Shown here in pieces: positions 24,550-33,368 of a DNA stretch of 36,720 bases (positions are counted from its first letter, which is position 1; the number at the start of each line of letters is the position of its first letter). This DNA comes from Melioribacteraceae bacterium (GTDB taxonomy: Bacteria > Bacteroidota > Ignavibacteria > Ignavibacteriales > Melioribacteraceae). The translations under genes and the position numbers were made by a program. Location: contig JALNXG010000040.1 in the NCBI GenBank assembly GCA_023230485.1, positions 1 through 36,720 of the forward strand, written 5' to 3'. The notes below the pieces were generated by a model. That model saw nothing but the letters and a program-made list of their open reading frames with translations, searched no databases and was not told where the DNA came from.

Positions 24550-25243
24550 TTCTTACAGGTTTACCTTTGATTTTTCTTATTTTTTTCTGAATATCATTTT
24601 CATTATTTTTTAATGCCTGCAGAATCCGTTCTGCTTCTTCCTTGGAAATCTGATCTTTCTGTTGAGGTTGTTTTTGTTGCTGGTTCTGCTTATCCTGATC
24701 TTTTTTATCATCATTCTGCTTTTCGTCTTTATTATCCTGATTCTTATCTTGATTCTGCTTATCGTCTTTATTTTTATCCTGGTTCTTATCCTGATTTTTA
24801 TCTTGATTCTGTTGTTGCTGTTGCAATTGATTCAAAGCATAAGACAAATTGTACTTTGTTTCTAAATCTTGAGGATTCTTTTTTAATGAATTTTTATATG
24901 CTTCAATACCTTCCTTATATTTTTGCTGTTTGAGGTAAGTATTGCCGAGATTATGATATGCCTTTGCTTTTAATATATCATCGTCAGTCATCTCTGCTGA
25001 TTTCTTAAACGATTTTATTGCTTCATCTAATCTATTCTGTTTGTATAAAGCATCTCCTAAATTAAAATGAGGTTGGAAAGATGTTGAATCTTTTTCTATC
25101 CCTTTTTTAAAAAATACTTCTGCGTCAGAGTAATTTTTATCCTTATATTTTTCTACTCCCTCGTTATTTAATCCTCTTAGTGACTGTCCGAAAACTATAA
25201 TCGGTATAAAAAACACAATCATATATAAATAATTACGTCTCAT
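24533..25243 (-). CDS. batC: BatC-like TPR protein with low-complexity tail
   Basis: The 236 residues have a signal peptide (about 1-19, ending IVFGQ), three TPR units (about 24-57, 57-90, 95-128) and then a Gln/Asp/Lys/Asn-rich tail (about 141-198). A short helical basic end follows (200-236, with AERILQALKNNENDIQKKIR). The TPR plus charged tail is the usual BatC layout. The tail is built from a repeated QDKN tetrad (12-base DNA unit). It overlaps batB by 4 bases and batD by 17. The family role is as a scaffold for the VWA partners, inferred from context. Confidence 0.9.
   Translation of the reverse strand: MRRNYLYMIVFFIPIIVFGQSLRGLNNEGVEKYKDKNYSDAEVFFKKGIEKDSTSFQPHFNLGDALYKQNRLDEAIKSFKKSAEMTDDDILKAKAYHNLGNTYLKQQKYKEGIEAYKNSLKKNPQDLETKYNLSYALNQLQQQQQNQDKNQDKNQDKNKDDKQNQDKNQDNKDEKQNDDKKDQDKQNQQQKQPQQKDQISKEEAERILQALKNNENDIQKKIRKIKGKPVRNEKDW
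24650..24823 (-). repeat. in-gene low-complexity repeat of batC
   Basis: About 174 bases encode residues 141-198 of batC, dominated by Gln, Asp, Lys and Asn, with imperfect tandem copies of a 12-base QDKN unit. On the plus strand this appears as repeated TTATCCTG/TTATCTTGATT-type blocks. Such repeats are prone to slippage, so length may vary between strains. It is not a CRISPR array because there are no spacers and the frame is kept. Confidence 0.75.
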
Positions 25244-26280
25244 TGCTCTCCGTTATTTTTATATAACTTCTGATATAATTTTGATTTTCTGTTTGATATA
25301 AATGCATCTATAAAAAGTAATAGCAAAGCAGGGAATAGAAAATAATAATATCTATCTTCATATTCAGTTACCTTCTTTGTCCCATATTCCGACTGTTCTA
25401 AGTTTGATAGCTTATTATATATTTCATTAAGTTCATCTGAATTTTGCTGAGTCTTAAAATACTCCCCGCCTGATTCCTTCGCTATCTGCTTTAATGTATT
25501 CTCGTCTAATTTAGTTAGTACTGTATTACCTGACAAATCATTTTTGAATCCGAGATTATTACCTCTTTCATCATATACAGGAATTGGGACGCCCGTTACA
25601 GAACCAATACCTATCGTGTATATTTTTATATTCTTGTCATTTGCATTTTCTATTGCTTTATCAATATCCCCTTCGTGGTCCTCTCCATCAGAGATTACAA
25701 TTATTACTTTCTCTGTTACTTTATCTTCCTTAAATGATTCCGAGGCCAAATTAATTGCTTCGGCTAAGGCAGTTCCCGGTTGTGGGATCGAACCTGTATT
25801 TACAGTATTCAAGAATAAATTGGCTGCACCATAATCTGTAGTTAATGGGAATTGTATATATGCCCTGCCCGAAAATATAATTAATCCGATTCTATCGCCT
25901 TCAAGTTTTTGAATTAATTTCGTTATATCAAATTTTGCTTTTTGTAATCTATTCGGCTTTATATCCTCGGCACTCATACTTAGTGATACATCTAAAGCAA
26001 TATAAACATCTATACCAAGCTGTTTTACTTCTTCCACTCTCGTTCCTATTTGCGGATTCGCTAATGTTAATATTATTAATAGTAATGCGGCTGAGTATAT
26101 TCCAAACTTTATATGATTCTTAATTGTACTTCTTTCAGGTATTACATATTTGTGAAGTTGGAGACCAATAAATTTTTCTAAAAAAGAATTTTCCTTCTTA
26201 TAAAAATAATAGTAAATCAATACCATTATTGGAATAACATATAATAGATGTAAATATTCCGGATTAGCAAATCTGAACAT
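25240..26280 (-). CDS. batB: BatB VWA-domain membrane protein
   Basis: The 346 residues have N-terminal membrane helices (about 10-28 and 58-76), a VWA domain (about 90-285) and a C-terminal helix (about 315-335). The MIDAS is complete: D97, S99, S101 in ALDVSLSMS, then Thr in PLTTDYGA and Asp in ISDGEDHEGD. Its start sits 1 base from the batA stop. BatA and BatB are parallel paralogs here, as usual for the aerotolerance operon. Binding partners are expected to be BatD and the TPR proteins. Confidence 0.95.
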   Translation of the reverse strand: MFRFANPEYLHLLYVIPIMVLIYYYFYKKENSFLEKFIGLQLHKYVIPERSTIKNHIKFGIYSAALLLIILTLANPQIGTRVEEVKQLGIDVYIALDVSLSMSAEDIKPNRLQKAKFDITKLIQKLEGDRIGLIIFSGRAYIQFPLTTDYGAANLFLNTVNTGSIPQPGTALAEAINLASESFKEDKVTEKVIIVISDGEDHEGDIDKAIENANDKNIKIYTIGIGSVTGVPIPVYDERGNNLGFKNDLSGNTVLTKLDENTLKQIAKESGGEYFKTQQNSDELNEIYNKLSNLEQSEYGTKKVTEYEDRYYYFLFPALLLLFIDAFISNRKSKLYQKLYKNNGEQ

Positions 26281-26281
26281 A

Positions 26282-27274
26282 TTAAGGCATTTTCCTTAAA
26301 TATAATTTTGTAATAAAAAACTCCAAGAGAAGGAAAAAGAATCCTGCCCATACCCAATTATAAAAAAGCTCTGCTGCCTTTCTATATGAGGTTACTTCCA
26401 CTCTCGTTTTTTCTAATCTATCAATTTCATTATAAATATTTTCTAAACTTTTATTATTTGTTGCTCTAAAATAGCTTCCGCCTGTTTGCTTAGAAATACT
26501 TTTTAATAAACTTTCATCAATCTCAACGGGCACCATCTGCACTCTTCTCCCAAACGGAGTATTAAAAGGATACGGTGCTTGTCCAATGGTTCCAACTCCT
26601 ACCGTATAAATTCTTATACCAAATTTTTGAGCGATTTGCGCTGCAGTCATAGGATCAATTTCGCCGGAATTATTTACACCATCAGTGAGCAATATCATTA
26701 CTTTACTTTTTGCTTTGCTCGTTTTCAAGCGATTTACACCGTTAGCTATTGCATTTCCTATCGCTGTTCCATCTTCTACCATTCCACTATACACTTCTTT
26801 TAAAAGATTTCTTAATACCATATAATCAATCGTAAGTGGAACTTGAGTAAAACTTTCGCCTGCAAAGATTACTAATCCGATTTTATCTGAAGTTCTGCCT
26901 TTTACAAATTTATCTATTACATTTTTAGCAGCTTCTAATCTATTTGGTTTAAAATCTTCAGCAAGCATACTTCCTGAAATATCCAGTACCATTGCAATAT
27001 CAATCCCTTCGGTATATATATTTTCACCCGAAGAAAAAGACTGTGGACGCGCCATAGCAATCAAAAAAAGTGATAATGCAATCATCCTTAATATAAATGG
27101 AAGGTGTGCTAATCTTTCTTTTATACTTTCCTTCGCTTCGCCAAATAATTCAAACGAAGAGTATTTTAGCTCTGTAAAAAGATATCTATTCTTCTTCCAA
27201 TAAAAATAACAAAGTAAAGGAATTAGGATTAATAGATATAGAAAAATCGGATAAGCAAACGTTACATCACCCAT
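26282..27274 (-). CDS. batA: BatA VWA-domain membrane protein
   Basis: The 330 residues have an N-terminal membrane helix (about 8-26), a second (about 58-75), a VWA domain (about 90-285) and a C-terminal helix (about 305-322). The MIDAS residues D98, S100, S102 lie in MVLDISGSM, with PLTIDYMV and LTDGVNNSGEID completing it. The second half has a typical VGVGTIGQAPYP. It overlaps the BatD-like gene upstream by 8 bases. The batA-batB pair resembles the Bacteroides aerotolerance genes. Confidence 0.95.
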   Translation of the reverse strand: MGDVTFAYPIFLYLLILIPLLCYFYWKKNRYLFTELKYSSFELFGEAKESIKERLAHLPFILRMIALSLFLIAMARPQSFSSGENIYTEGIDIAMVLDISGSMLAEDFKPNRLEAAKNVIDKFVKGRTSDKIGLVIFAGESFTQVPLTIDYMVLRNLLKEVYSGMVEDGTAIGNAIANGVNRLKTSKAKSKVMILLTDGVNNSGEIDPMTAAQIAQKFGIRIYTVGVGTIGQAPYPFNTPFGRRVQMVPVEIDESLLKSISKQTGGSYFRATNNKSLENIYNEIDRLEKTRVEVTSYRKAAELFYNWVWAGFFFLLLEFFITKLYLRKMP

Positions 27275-28214
27275 TTATTGCAGCTCCGTTATTTCTTTCC
27301 TTTATCTCTTTTGCTTTCTTTACAAAATCATAAGCTTGTAACATCATCTCTTCATTTACTTTCGGCATTGGATTAAATCTCGCAAATTTCACCATATCAG
27401 CATTTTCAAAAAACCTATTCGCTGATTCTAAAATTTCTTTGTCATCAATTATTACTTCTCTTAAACTTGTCATTAGTTCCCCCGATGTAATTTCCATTGC
27501 CGGAATATTAAAATCGGCTTCTATATAACGTCTGATAATTTCCGTTATCTCTGTGTGATATACTTTTATTGATCCGTTCTGCCATAATTTCCTTCCTTCT
27601 AAAGACTGCAATGCTTCTAAAGCAATATTATAGGCAGGTATATAAATTGGTTTCTCTTCCGGTATTATATTTGCTTTTTTCTTTTTGTATCTATCATATA
27701 AATAATAACTGCCCAAAACCAAAATTATAATTAGAACAACGATTAATGCAATAATCCAAGGACTAAGATAAATTTCTAATGGTTCTTTTACATCCTTAAT
27801 CTCTTCTTCTGCATTTACTAATATTTTTTTTACAATTAATTTTATCTCACTCGTCTGAGTAAGTTTTTGTTCAGAACTATTACCTTGTGTATAGTAAATA
27901 TTTATAGGTGGAATTTTTATTTCGGCGGAATCATACTTTGAAAAAATAAAAGTATGCTTCTCTATTACATTATCTCCATCCTCCTTTTTCTCTACAGGAA
28001 GATTCTTTATAAATTCCAATTCCTTTACTGAATCTTTTACTGCGGGAATGATTGGTTTAATACTTTTATTATACTTTAATTCAAGATGAAGCTGGATATA
28101 ATCGCCCACATAATAACGCGCAGAATCTGTATAACTTTGTACGGTTATATCTTGTGCATTAATTGTTACAAACGATATAAACACAAACAACAATAATTTG
28201 TAAATTTTTACCAT
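27267..28214 (-). CDS. BatD-like single-pass membrane protein of the Bat operon
   Basis: The 315 residues begin with a signal peptide (about 1-20, ending INAQ) and a beta-rich periplasmic part (about 21-145) similar in style to one BatD repeat. One membrane helix (about 151-172) and a cytoplasmic helical tail follow. The tail contains AYNIALEALQSLEGRKLWQNG and YHTEITEIIRRYIE, a pattern found in DUF4381-like proteins next to DUF58 and VWA genes. It overlaps DUF58 by 7 bases and batA by 8, indicating coupled translation. The specific role is unknown. Confidence 0.8.
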   Translation of the reverse strand: MVKIYKLLLFVFISFVTINAQDITVQSYTDSARYYVGDYIQLHLELKYNKSIKPIIPAVKDSVKELEFIKNLPVEKKEDGDNVIEKHTFIFSKYDSAEIKIPPINIYYTQGNSSEQKLTQTSEIKLIVKKILVNAEEEIKDVKEPLEIYLSPWIIALIVVLIIILVLGSYYLYDRYKKKKANIIPEEKPIYIPAYNIALEALQSLEGRKLWQNGSIKVYHTEITEIIRRYIEADFNIPAMEITSGELMTSLREVIIDDKEILESANRFFENADMVKFARFNPMPKVNEEMMLQAYDFVKKAKEIKERNNGAAING

Positions 28215-29095
28215 CTTTTTTCACGCATTTTAAAAAAATTAATCATTGGCTTTATATACGACTCATTATCATCTTCTTTTATATTTACTTCTATCGAATC
28301 TACTCCACTTGAAATAAAAATACTTTTTCTAATCTCTAATCTTCTTTTGAGTGTTTCATTAAACCACGCATGAACGCTTTGCGAACTTGTATCAAGATTT
28401 CTTACCATATCGCTTTCTGCGTCATAAACTCTTATTAGTCCACCTTTGGGTATTGATAATTCCCTTGGGTCAGTAATAGCTATTGAAATCAAATCGTGCT
28501 TTTTGCTTACAGTCTTTATAATTTTTTCATATCCCAAGTCCATAAAGTCAGATACAAGGAAAGCAATACATTTTTTCTTGATTGCATGATTGAAAAACTC
28601 TAATGCTGTCTTAATATTTGTCTGCTTAGCCTGCGGCTCAAAGGTTAGGACTTCTCTAATAATTCTTAATACGTGACTCTTCCCTTTTCTCGGCGGAACA
28701 AATTTTTCAATCTTATCTGTAAATAAAATTAAACCTACCTTATCATTGTTTTGAAGTGCCGAAAAAGCCAGCACACCGCTTAGCTCAGCAGCTATCTGCT
28801 GTTTAGTTTTATGAACACTACCAAATCCCATCGAACTACTCATATCCACAATCAGCATAACAGTCAGCTCTCTTTCCTCTTCGAATATTTTCACGAATGG
28901 ATGTCCGAACCGTGCCGTTACGTTCCAGTCAATACTTCTGATGTCATCTCCTGGCTGGTATTCTCTTACTTCAGAAAATGCCATTCCCCTCCCCTTAAAT
29001 ACAGAGTGGTATTCACCTGAGAATATATCGTTCACTAATGCTTTAGTACGAATCTCGATTTGGCGTATTTGCTTTATCTGTTCATTTGAAGGCAT
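28208..29095 (-). CDS. DUF58 domain protein
   Basis: The 295 residues show the DUF58 signature REYQPGD (44-50) with IRSIDW, ending at Trp57, and then a VWA-like fold with D-x-S-x-S at 84-88 in LIVDMSSSMG. These proteins are almost always encoded next to MoxR ATPases and are thought to be their partners or clients in envelope stress. It starts 1 base after the MoxR stop and overlaps the BatD-like gene by 7 bases. No signal peptide is seen, so it is probably cytoplasmic. Confidence 0.94.
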   Translation of the reverse strand: MPSNEQIKQIRQIEIRTKALVNDIFSGEYHSVFKGRGMAFSEVREYQPGDDIRSIDWNVTARFGHPFVKIFEEERELTVMLIVDMSSSMGFGSVHKTKQQIAAELSGVLAFSALQNNDKVGLILFTDKIEKFVPPRKGKSHVLRIIREVLTFEPQAKQTNIKTALEFFNHAIKKKCIAFLVSDFMDLGYEKIIKTVSKKHDLISIAITDPRELSIPKGGLIRVYDAESDMVRNLDTSSQSVHAWFNETLKRRLEIRKSIFISSGVDSIEVNIKEDDNESYIKPMINFFKMREKRW

Positions 29096-29096
29096 T

Positions 29097-30080
29097 TTAT
29101 GGAACTTCTACTTTGTTTAATATCTGCTGAATTATATTATCCGAATTTATCTCCTGTGCTTCGGCTTCATAAGTAACTGCTATTCTATGTCGCATTACGT
29201 CAGCACAAATACTTCTTACGTCTTCAGGAACTACATATCCACGTCTTTTAATAAATGCCATTGATTTTGCACCATTCGCCAAATTAAGTGTAGCTCTTGG
29301 AGATGCGCCATAACTAATTAAATCAGTCAGTTCATTTAACCCATATTCCGCCGGGTTACGTGTAGCGAATACTATATCAAGTATATATTTCTCAACCTTT
29401 TCATCTATATAAATATCTTTTACAACTTGACGTGCACGAATAATATCCTCTTTTGTAATCACGGCATTTATATTTTCCGAAATATCATTTGTGTACATCC
29501 GCATAATTTTTAATTCTTCTTCTTTGCTTGGATACGTGATCTTTATCTTTAGCATAAAACGATCGACTTGTGCTTCAGGTAATGGATATGTACCTTCTTG
29601 CTCAATTGGGTTTTGAGTTGCCAATACTAAAAATGGCTCTTCTAATTTGAATGTAGTATCGCTAATTGTTACTTGACGCTCCTGCATCGCTTCAAGGAGT
29701 GCGCTCTGAACTTTTGCGGGGGCACGGTTAATCTCATCCGCTAATATAAAATTGGAGAAAATTGGTCCTTTTTTAATCGAAAAATTTCCATCTTTCTGAT
29801 TATAGATTAAAGTACCTAATAAATCCGCAGGTAAGAGATCAGGTGTAAATTGTATCCTTTGAAAATTTGCTTTCATAATTGATGAAAGTGATTTGATTGC
29901 TAAGGTCTTTGCTAGTCCCGGTACTCCTTCTAATAAAACGTGTCCATTTGATAGAAGTCCCACTACTAACTTCTCGACCATATTTTTTTGACCAACTATT
30001 GCTTTACTGATTTCATGGAATAGAACGTCTATAAACTCGCTTTCTTTTCTAATCCGTTCGTTTAGAACAGTAATATCCAA
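29097..30080 (-). CDS. MoxR family AAA+ ATPase
   Basis: MoxR ATPases act as chaperone-like factors for VWA proteins. The 327 residues show Walker A EGVPGLAKT (51-59), Walker B with DEIN (115-118), the family motif RAPAKVQSALLEAMQE, and sensor-1 ATQNPIEQEGTYPLPEAQVDRF. The C-terminal lid ends with YGASPRATLNLA. The start is TTG, preceded at 7 bases by a perfect AGGAGG, so the TTG call is firm. It heads the DUF58-Bat run. The 99-base upstream gap holds the Shine-Dalgarno but no convincing -35/-10 pair. Confidence 0.96.
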   Translation of the reverse strand: MDITVLNERIRKESEFIDVLFHEISKAIVGQKNMVEKLVVGLLSNGHVLLEGVPGLAKTLAIKSLSSIMKANFQRIQFTPDLLPADLLGTLIYNQKDGNFSIKKGPIFSNFILADEINRAPAKVQSALLEAMQERQVTISDTTFKLEEPFLVLATQNPIEQEGTYPLPEAQVDRFMLKIKITYPSKEEELKIMRMYTNDISENINAVITKEDIIRARQVVKDIYIDEKVEKYILDIVFATRNPAEYGLNELTDLISYGASPRATLNLANGAKSMAFIKRRGYVVPEDVRSICADVMRHRIAVTYEAEAQEINSDNIIQQILNKVEVP

Positions 30081-30179
30081 ATTTTATCCTCCTAATTTTG
30101 AATTCACACCTAATTTTTACAAAACGAAAATTTAAAAGTTTCTCTAAATTCTTGAAAATCTTTAAAAAATGAAATAAAT

Positions 30180-31355
30180 CTACAAATCTTTTACAAAAAA
30201 GAGCGCAAATTTTAGATATGAAGTTTCATTCATCTCCGGTAGAACCGGATGATCCATCGATGCTGTATTATAATATACTAATTTGATTTCCTTTTTTGCC
30301 TTTCGTGCCGCATTTTGAACAGATTCTAAAAATTCCTTCTTCTTCAAATGGAATGAACATGAAGAAGTTGATAATAATCCACCATTTGCCAAAACTTCCA
30401 TACCGAGTTTATTTAATTTTTCATATCCGGCAATTGCACTGAGTAAATTCTTTTTGTTTTTAGCGAATGCCGGTGGATCAAGATTTACAATGTCAAATAT
30501 TCTTCCATCTGCTTTATATTTTTCTAACTTTTCGAAAACATCTCCAACTACAAATTCATTCTCGCCCGATAATTCATTTAGAAAAATATTTCTTTTCGCA
30601 TTTTCCATTTCTGTCTCTGATGAATCAACGAAAGTTACCGACTTAGCATTAGCTTTAAGCGCATTCAATCCAAAACCACCCGAATTGCAAAAGCAATCTA
30701 GCATAGTTTTACCTAAAACCAATTTAGAAAGGAATTGCCTATTATCCGATTGATCAAAATAGAAACCTGTTTTATGTCCTTTAGTAAAATCAATTGTGTA
30801 TTTAATTTCACCTTCAGATATTACTTCATCTGCAATTTCACCAAGATAAACTTTATCTTCGATTGGAAGTCCTTCAAGTACTCTATAATACTCTTCATTC
30901 TTCGAGAAAATATTTTTAGCACCTAATTCATTCTTCAATATATCGCAAACAAGCTCAATATTCTTTTCCATACCATATGAATAGACTTGCAATACATAGG
31001 TATCGTTATATCTGTCAATTATTAATCCGGGCATAAAATCGCTTTCGCTAAAAACTAATCTGTATGATTCTCTCCCCGATAAACACGTTTTCCTTAACTC
31101 ATACGCAGCTAATATTCTTTCCTTAAGTAATTCAGCCGTATTCTCAATTTTTTCCCTACTTAATATCCTTACTGATATAAGCGAATTTTTATTGTAGAAT
31201 CCCGAACCGAGAAATTTATTCTTACTGTCATACACTTCAACAATACTTCCATTCTCAGGACTTTCTTCAATTAAATGAATCTCATTACTAAATATCCACT
31301 GATGTCCTTTTATTACTCTTCTGTCTTCATTCTTCTTTAATATTATCTTAGCCAT
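30180..31355 (-). CDS. RlmI-type class I rRNA methyltransferase
   Basis: The protein has an N-terminal PUA domain (about 1-75, with GHQWIFSNEI and FLGSGFYNKNSLISVRIL). A middle EEHUD-like region follows, then a SAM-dependent methyltransferase domain with motif I LDCFCNSGGFGLNA and the catalytic-loop NLDPPAFAKNK. This is the layout of RlmI (YccW), which methylates 23S rRNA C1962. A GTG two codons earlier at 31361 is possible, but GAGG lies 5 bases before the ATG at 31355 and overlaps that GTG, so ATG is preferred (391 residues). It has its own position after the terminator of the upstream DUF302 gene. Substrate identity is inferred from family. Confidence 0.92.
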   Translation of the reverse strand: MAKIILKKNEDRRVIKGHQWIFSNEIHLIEESPENGSIVEVYDSKNKFLGSGFYNKNSLISVRILSREKIENTAELLKERILAAYELRKTCLSGRESYRLVFSESDFMPGLIIDRYNDTYVLQVYSYGMEKNIELVCDILKNELGAKNIFSKNEEYYRVLEGLPIEDKVYLGEIADEVISEGEIKYTIDFTKGHKTGFYFDQSDNRQFLSKLVLGKTMLDCFCNSGGFGLNALKANAKSVTFVDSSETEMENAKRNIFLNELSGENEFVVGDVFEKLEKYKADGRIFDIVNLDPPAFAKNKKNLLSAIAGYEKLNKLGMEVLANGGLLSTSSCSFHLKKKEFLESVQNAARKAKKEIKLVYYNTASMDHPVLPEMNETSYLKFALFFVKDL

Positions 31356-31373
31356 GTCCACCTCATTTAAAAT

Positions 31374-31409
31374 AAAAAACCCCGACTTTGAAAATACACA
31401 AAATCGGGG
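31374..31409 (-). terminator. intrinsic terminator after the DUF302 gene
   Basis: On the minus strand CCCCGA pairs with TCGGGG (31409-31404 with 31385-31380), extended by three A-T pairs after one mismatch, and is followed by six T residues (31379-31374). It lies just after the stop of the DUF302 gene and just before the RlmI-like start. It would separate their transcription. Confidence 0.85.
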
Positions 31410-31428
31410 GTAATTAATCTTATTTATT

Positions 31429-31815
31429 TTACAAGTTTCCCAAAACCTTATTTAATTTTTCGGTAACCTCTGAAGCTGTATCTGCTAGTAATGGATTATT
31501 TACATTCTGCATCGATTCCATCGGATTTACAAAACTAACAGAAACTTTTCCATCTTCCTTTTCTTGGACGACTACATTGCATGGCAGCAATACACCTATA
31601 TTTTCTTCTAATTGCAATACTTTATAAGCAAATGGAGGATTACAAGCACCTAATATTTTATATCTCCGAAAATCAACATCAAGTTTTTTCTTAAATGTTT
31701 CTTTCACATCAATTTCGGTAAGAATTCCAAAACCTTCTTTTTTTAATTCTTCGCCTATCTTTGCAATTGCTTCATCAAATCCAATACTTAATTCTCTCTT
31801 ATTATAATATGACAT
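31429..31815 (-). CDS. DUF302 domain protein
   Basis: The 128 residues match the DUF302 alpha/beta fold. The N-terminal part has FDEAIAKIGEELKKEGFGILTEIDVKETFKKKL. The middle part has the family GACNPPFAYKVLQLEENIGVLLPCNVVVQE, with a Cys in a Asn-Pro-Pro context and a second Cys in the Pro-Cys-Asn turn. The function is not established; a heme- or metal-linked role has been suggested for relatives. The ATG follows AAGGAGAATGCT, a clear ribosome site. A promoter is proposed at 31833-31860, and the terminator lies at 31374-31409, so this may be a single-gene unit. Confidence 0.92.
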   Translation of the reverse strand: MSYYNKRELSIGFDEAIAKIGEELKKEGFGILTEIDVKETFKKKLDVDFRRYKILGACNPPFAYKVLQLEENIGVLLPCNVVVQEKEDGKVSVSFVNPMESMQNVNNPLLADTASEVTEKLNKVLGNL

Positions 31816-31832
31816 AGCATTCTCCTTTTTTA

Positions 31833-31860
31833 TATATATAAATTAGATGATAATTTTCAA
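31833..31860 (-). promoter_or_regulatory. candidate promoter for the DUF302 gene
   Basis: On the minus strand TTGAAA (31860-31855) is followed by 16 bases and TATATA (31838-31833), ending 17 bases before the ATG. The ribosome site AAGGAG lies between. The region between the SLC13 stop and this gene holds nothing else. Confidence 0.45.
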
Positions 31861-31871
31861 TAATCGATTCA

Positions 31872-33341
31872 TTATGTCAATAAAATATAGGATAACAATG
31901 TTATTACTACTATGCAAATAAAATCTAAGAATATTCCAGGTTTTACCATATCTATAATTTTCAATCTCTCACTGCTAAACACAATAGCATTTGGTGGTGT
32001 AGAAATCGGCAGCATAAATCCCATTGATGCCGCAAGTGTTGCCGGAATCATTATTAATAATGGATCTGTATTCATTTGAACTGCAAGTGATGCTAATACA
32101 GGCAATGCAATCTGTGCTGTCGCAGTATTGGATGTAACTTCAGAAAGAAATGTTATAACTAAACAAATAACACCAATTATTATTATCAATGGAAATCCAT
32201 TCAATGCGATAAATTGCTTTCCAATCAATTCAGAAAGTCCGCTTTTAATAAATCCTTCAGCGATAGCAAAACCACCTCCGAATAATAAAATGATATCCCA
32301 AGGCACTTTTCTTATTACATCATTATCAATTATATAGCCCCTTTTAGATCTATCGGATTTTGCAGGTAGAATAAAAAGTAGAAAAGCCATCATCATTGCA
32401 ACTGTTCCATCATCTAAAAATTTATAATGCGGAAGCAATTTGGACCAACCGGGAATCTTCACAAATCCTAAATCTAATTCTACTCTGAATATCCATAATA
32501 AAGATGTAAGAACGAAAATTGTCATTACTATTTTTTCTTCATAAGTAGTTTTGCCAAGTGATTCTTTTTCCTTCTTTAAGATTTTTGGATCAAATATCAA
32601 TCCTTTTCGAACAGGATAAAAAACCTTTGCAATCAAATACCAGATAATAATTAATAGAACAACACTTATTGGGAAAGCAATTTTAATCCATTCTCCAAAT
32701 AGAATTGGTGGTTTATCTGGAAAACTTATTGAATAGACTCTTAAGAATACTAGATTCGGTGGAGTGCCAATTAATGTCGCAATTCCCCCAACCGTGCAAG
32801 CAAATGCAATCCCCAACATTAATGCTTTAGAAAATGGAAGCATCTCCTTCTTTCCATATTCTTCCTCCAATTTATGCATAATCGCTAAACCAATTGGGAG
32901 CACCATCAGCGCAGTTGCGGTATTTGAAATCCACATCGATATAAATGCAGTTGCGATCATAAATCCGAGTACCACTCCCGATGGAGAAGAACCAAACCAT
33001 AGAATTACAGTCAATGCCACCCTTTTATGGAGATTCCATTTCTCCATTGCTAATGCAATTATAAATCCGCCAATAAATAAAAATATAGTGGAATTTATAT
33101 ATGATTGTGCGATTGTATTGGCTTCTAATACTCCAAAGAGTGGAAAAATTATCAGAGGAATTAATGATGTCGCCGATAGTGGAATTACTTCTGTCATCCA
33201 TAGAACCGCCATTGCTACTGTCGCAGCAGCTACTATTTCAGCATTGAATTTGTCTTGTCCAAAATCAACCAGATATAAAACTAAAAAAAATGATATAACA
33301 GAAAAAGAAATTATTCCATATTGAACTGAACGCCTTTCCAT
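31872..33341 (-). CDS. SLC13/DASS family sodium-coupled anion permease
   Basis: The 489 residues have about eleven membrane helices with the two inverted-repeat signature loops of the DASS family. The first repeat has SNTATA (139-144) and GTPPNLVF. The second has TSNTATAQIALPV and STPPNAIVF. These Ser-Asn-Thr and Thr-Pro-Pro-Asn elements bind Na+ and dicarboxylate or sulfate in characterised members. The substrate cannot be called from sequence. A GGAG lies 5 bases before the ATG. It follows the dehydrogenase by 27 bases, likely in the same unit. Confidence 0.93.
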   Translation of the reverse strand: MERRSVQYGIISFSVISFFLVLYLVDFGQDKFNAEIVAAATVAMAVLWMTEVIPLSATSLIPLIIFPLFGVLEANTIAQSYINSTIFLFIGGFIIALAMEKWNLHKRVALTVILWFGSSPSGVVLGFMIATAFISMWISNTATALMVLPIGLAIMHKLEEEYGKKEMLPFSKALMLGIAFACTVGGIATLIGTPPNLVFLRVYSISFPDKPPILFGEWIKIAFPISVVLLIIIWYLIAKVFYPVRKGLIFDPKILKKEKESLGKTTYEEKIVMTIFVLTSLLWIFRVELDLGFVKIPGWSKLLPHYKFLDDGTVAMMMAFLLFILPAKSDRSKRGYIIDNDVIRKVPWDIILLFGGGFAIAEGFIKSGLSELIGKQFIALNGFPLIIIIGVICLVITFLSEVTSNTATAQIALPVLASLAVQMNTDPLLIMIPATLAASMGFMLPISTPPNAIVFSSERLKIIDMVKPGIFLDFICIVVITLLSYILLT

Positions 33342-33368
33342 ACTTTCTCCATTTAATATATCTACCGA

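Noticed and set aside
24650..24823. Repeated blocks resembling a short tandem array, considered as CRISPR
   Set aside because: Units are 12 bases, imperfect, without spacers and in frame within batC, so they are a protein repeat.
31355..31361. GTG at 31361 as the start of the RlmI-like gene
   Set aside because: That GTG overlaps the GAGG ribosome site which is correctly spaced for the ATG at 31355.
32764..33324. A 186-codon plus-strand open frame inside the SLC13 gene
   Set aside because: It lies fully antisense to a gene with clear DASS motifs, and its translation looks like the antisense of membrane helices with no recognisable domain.
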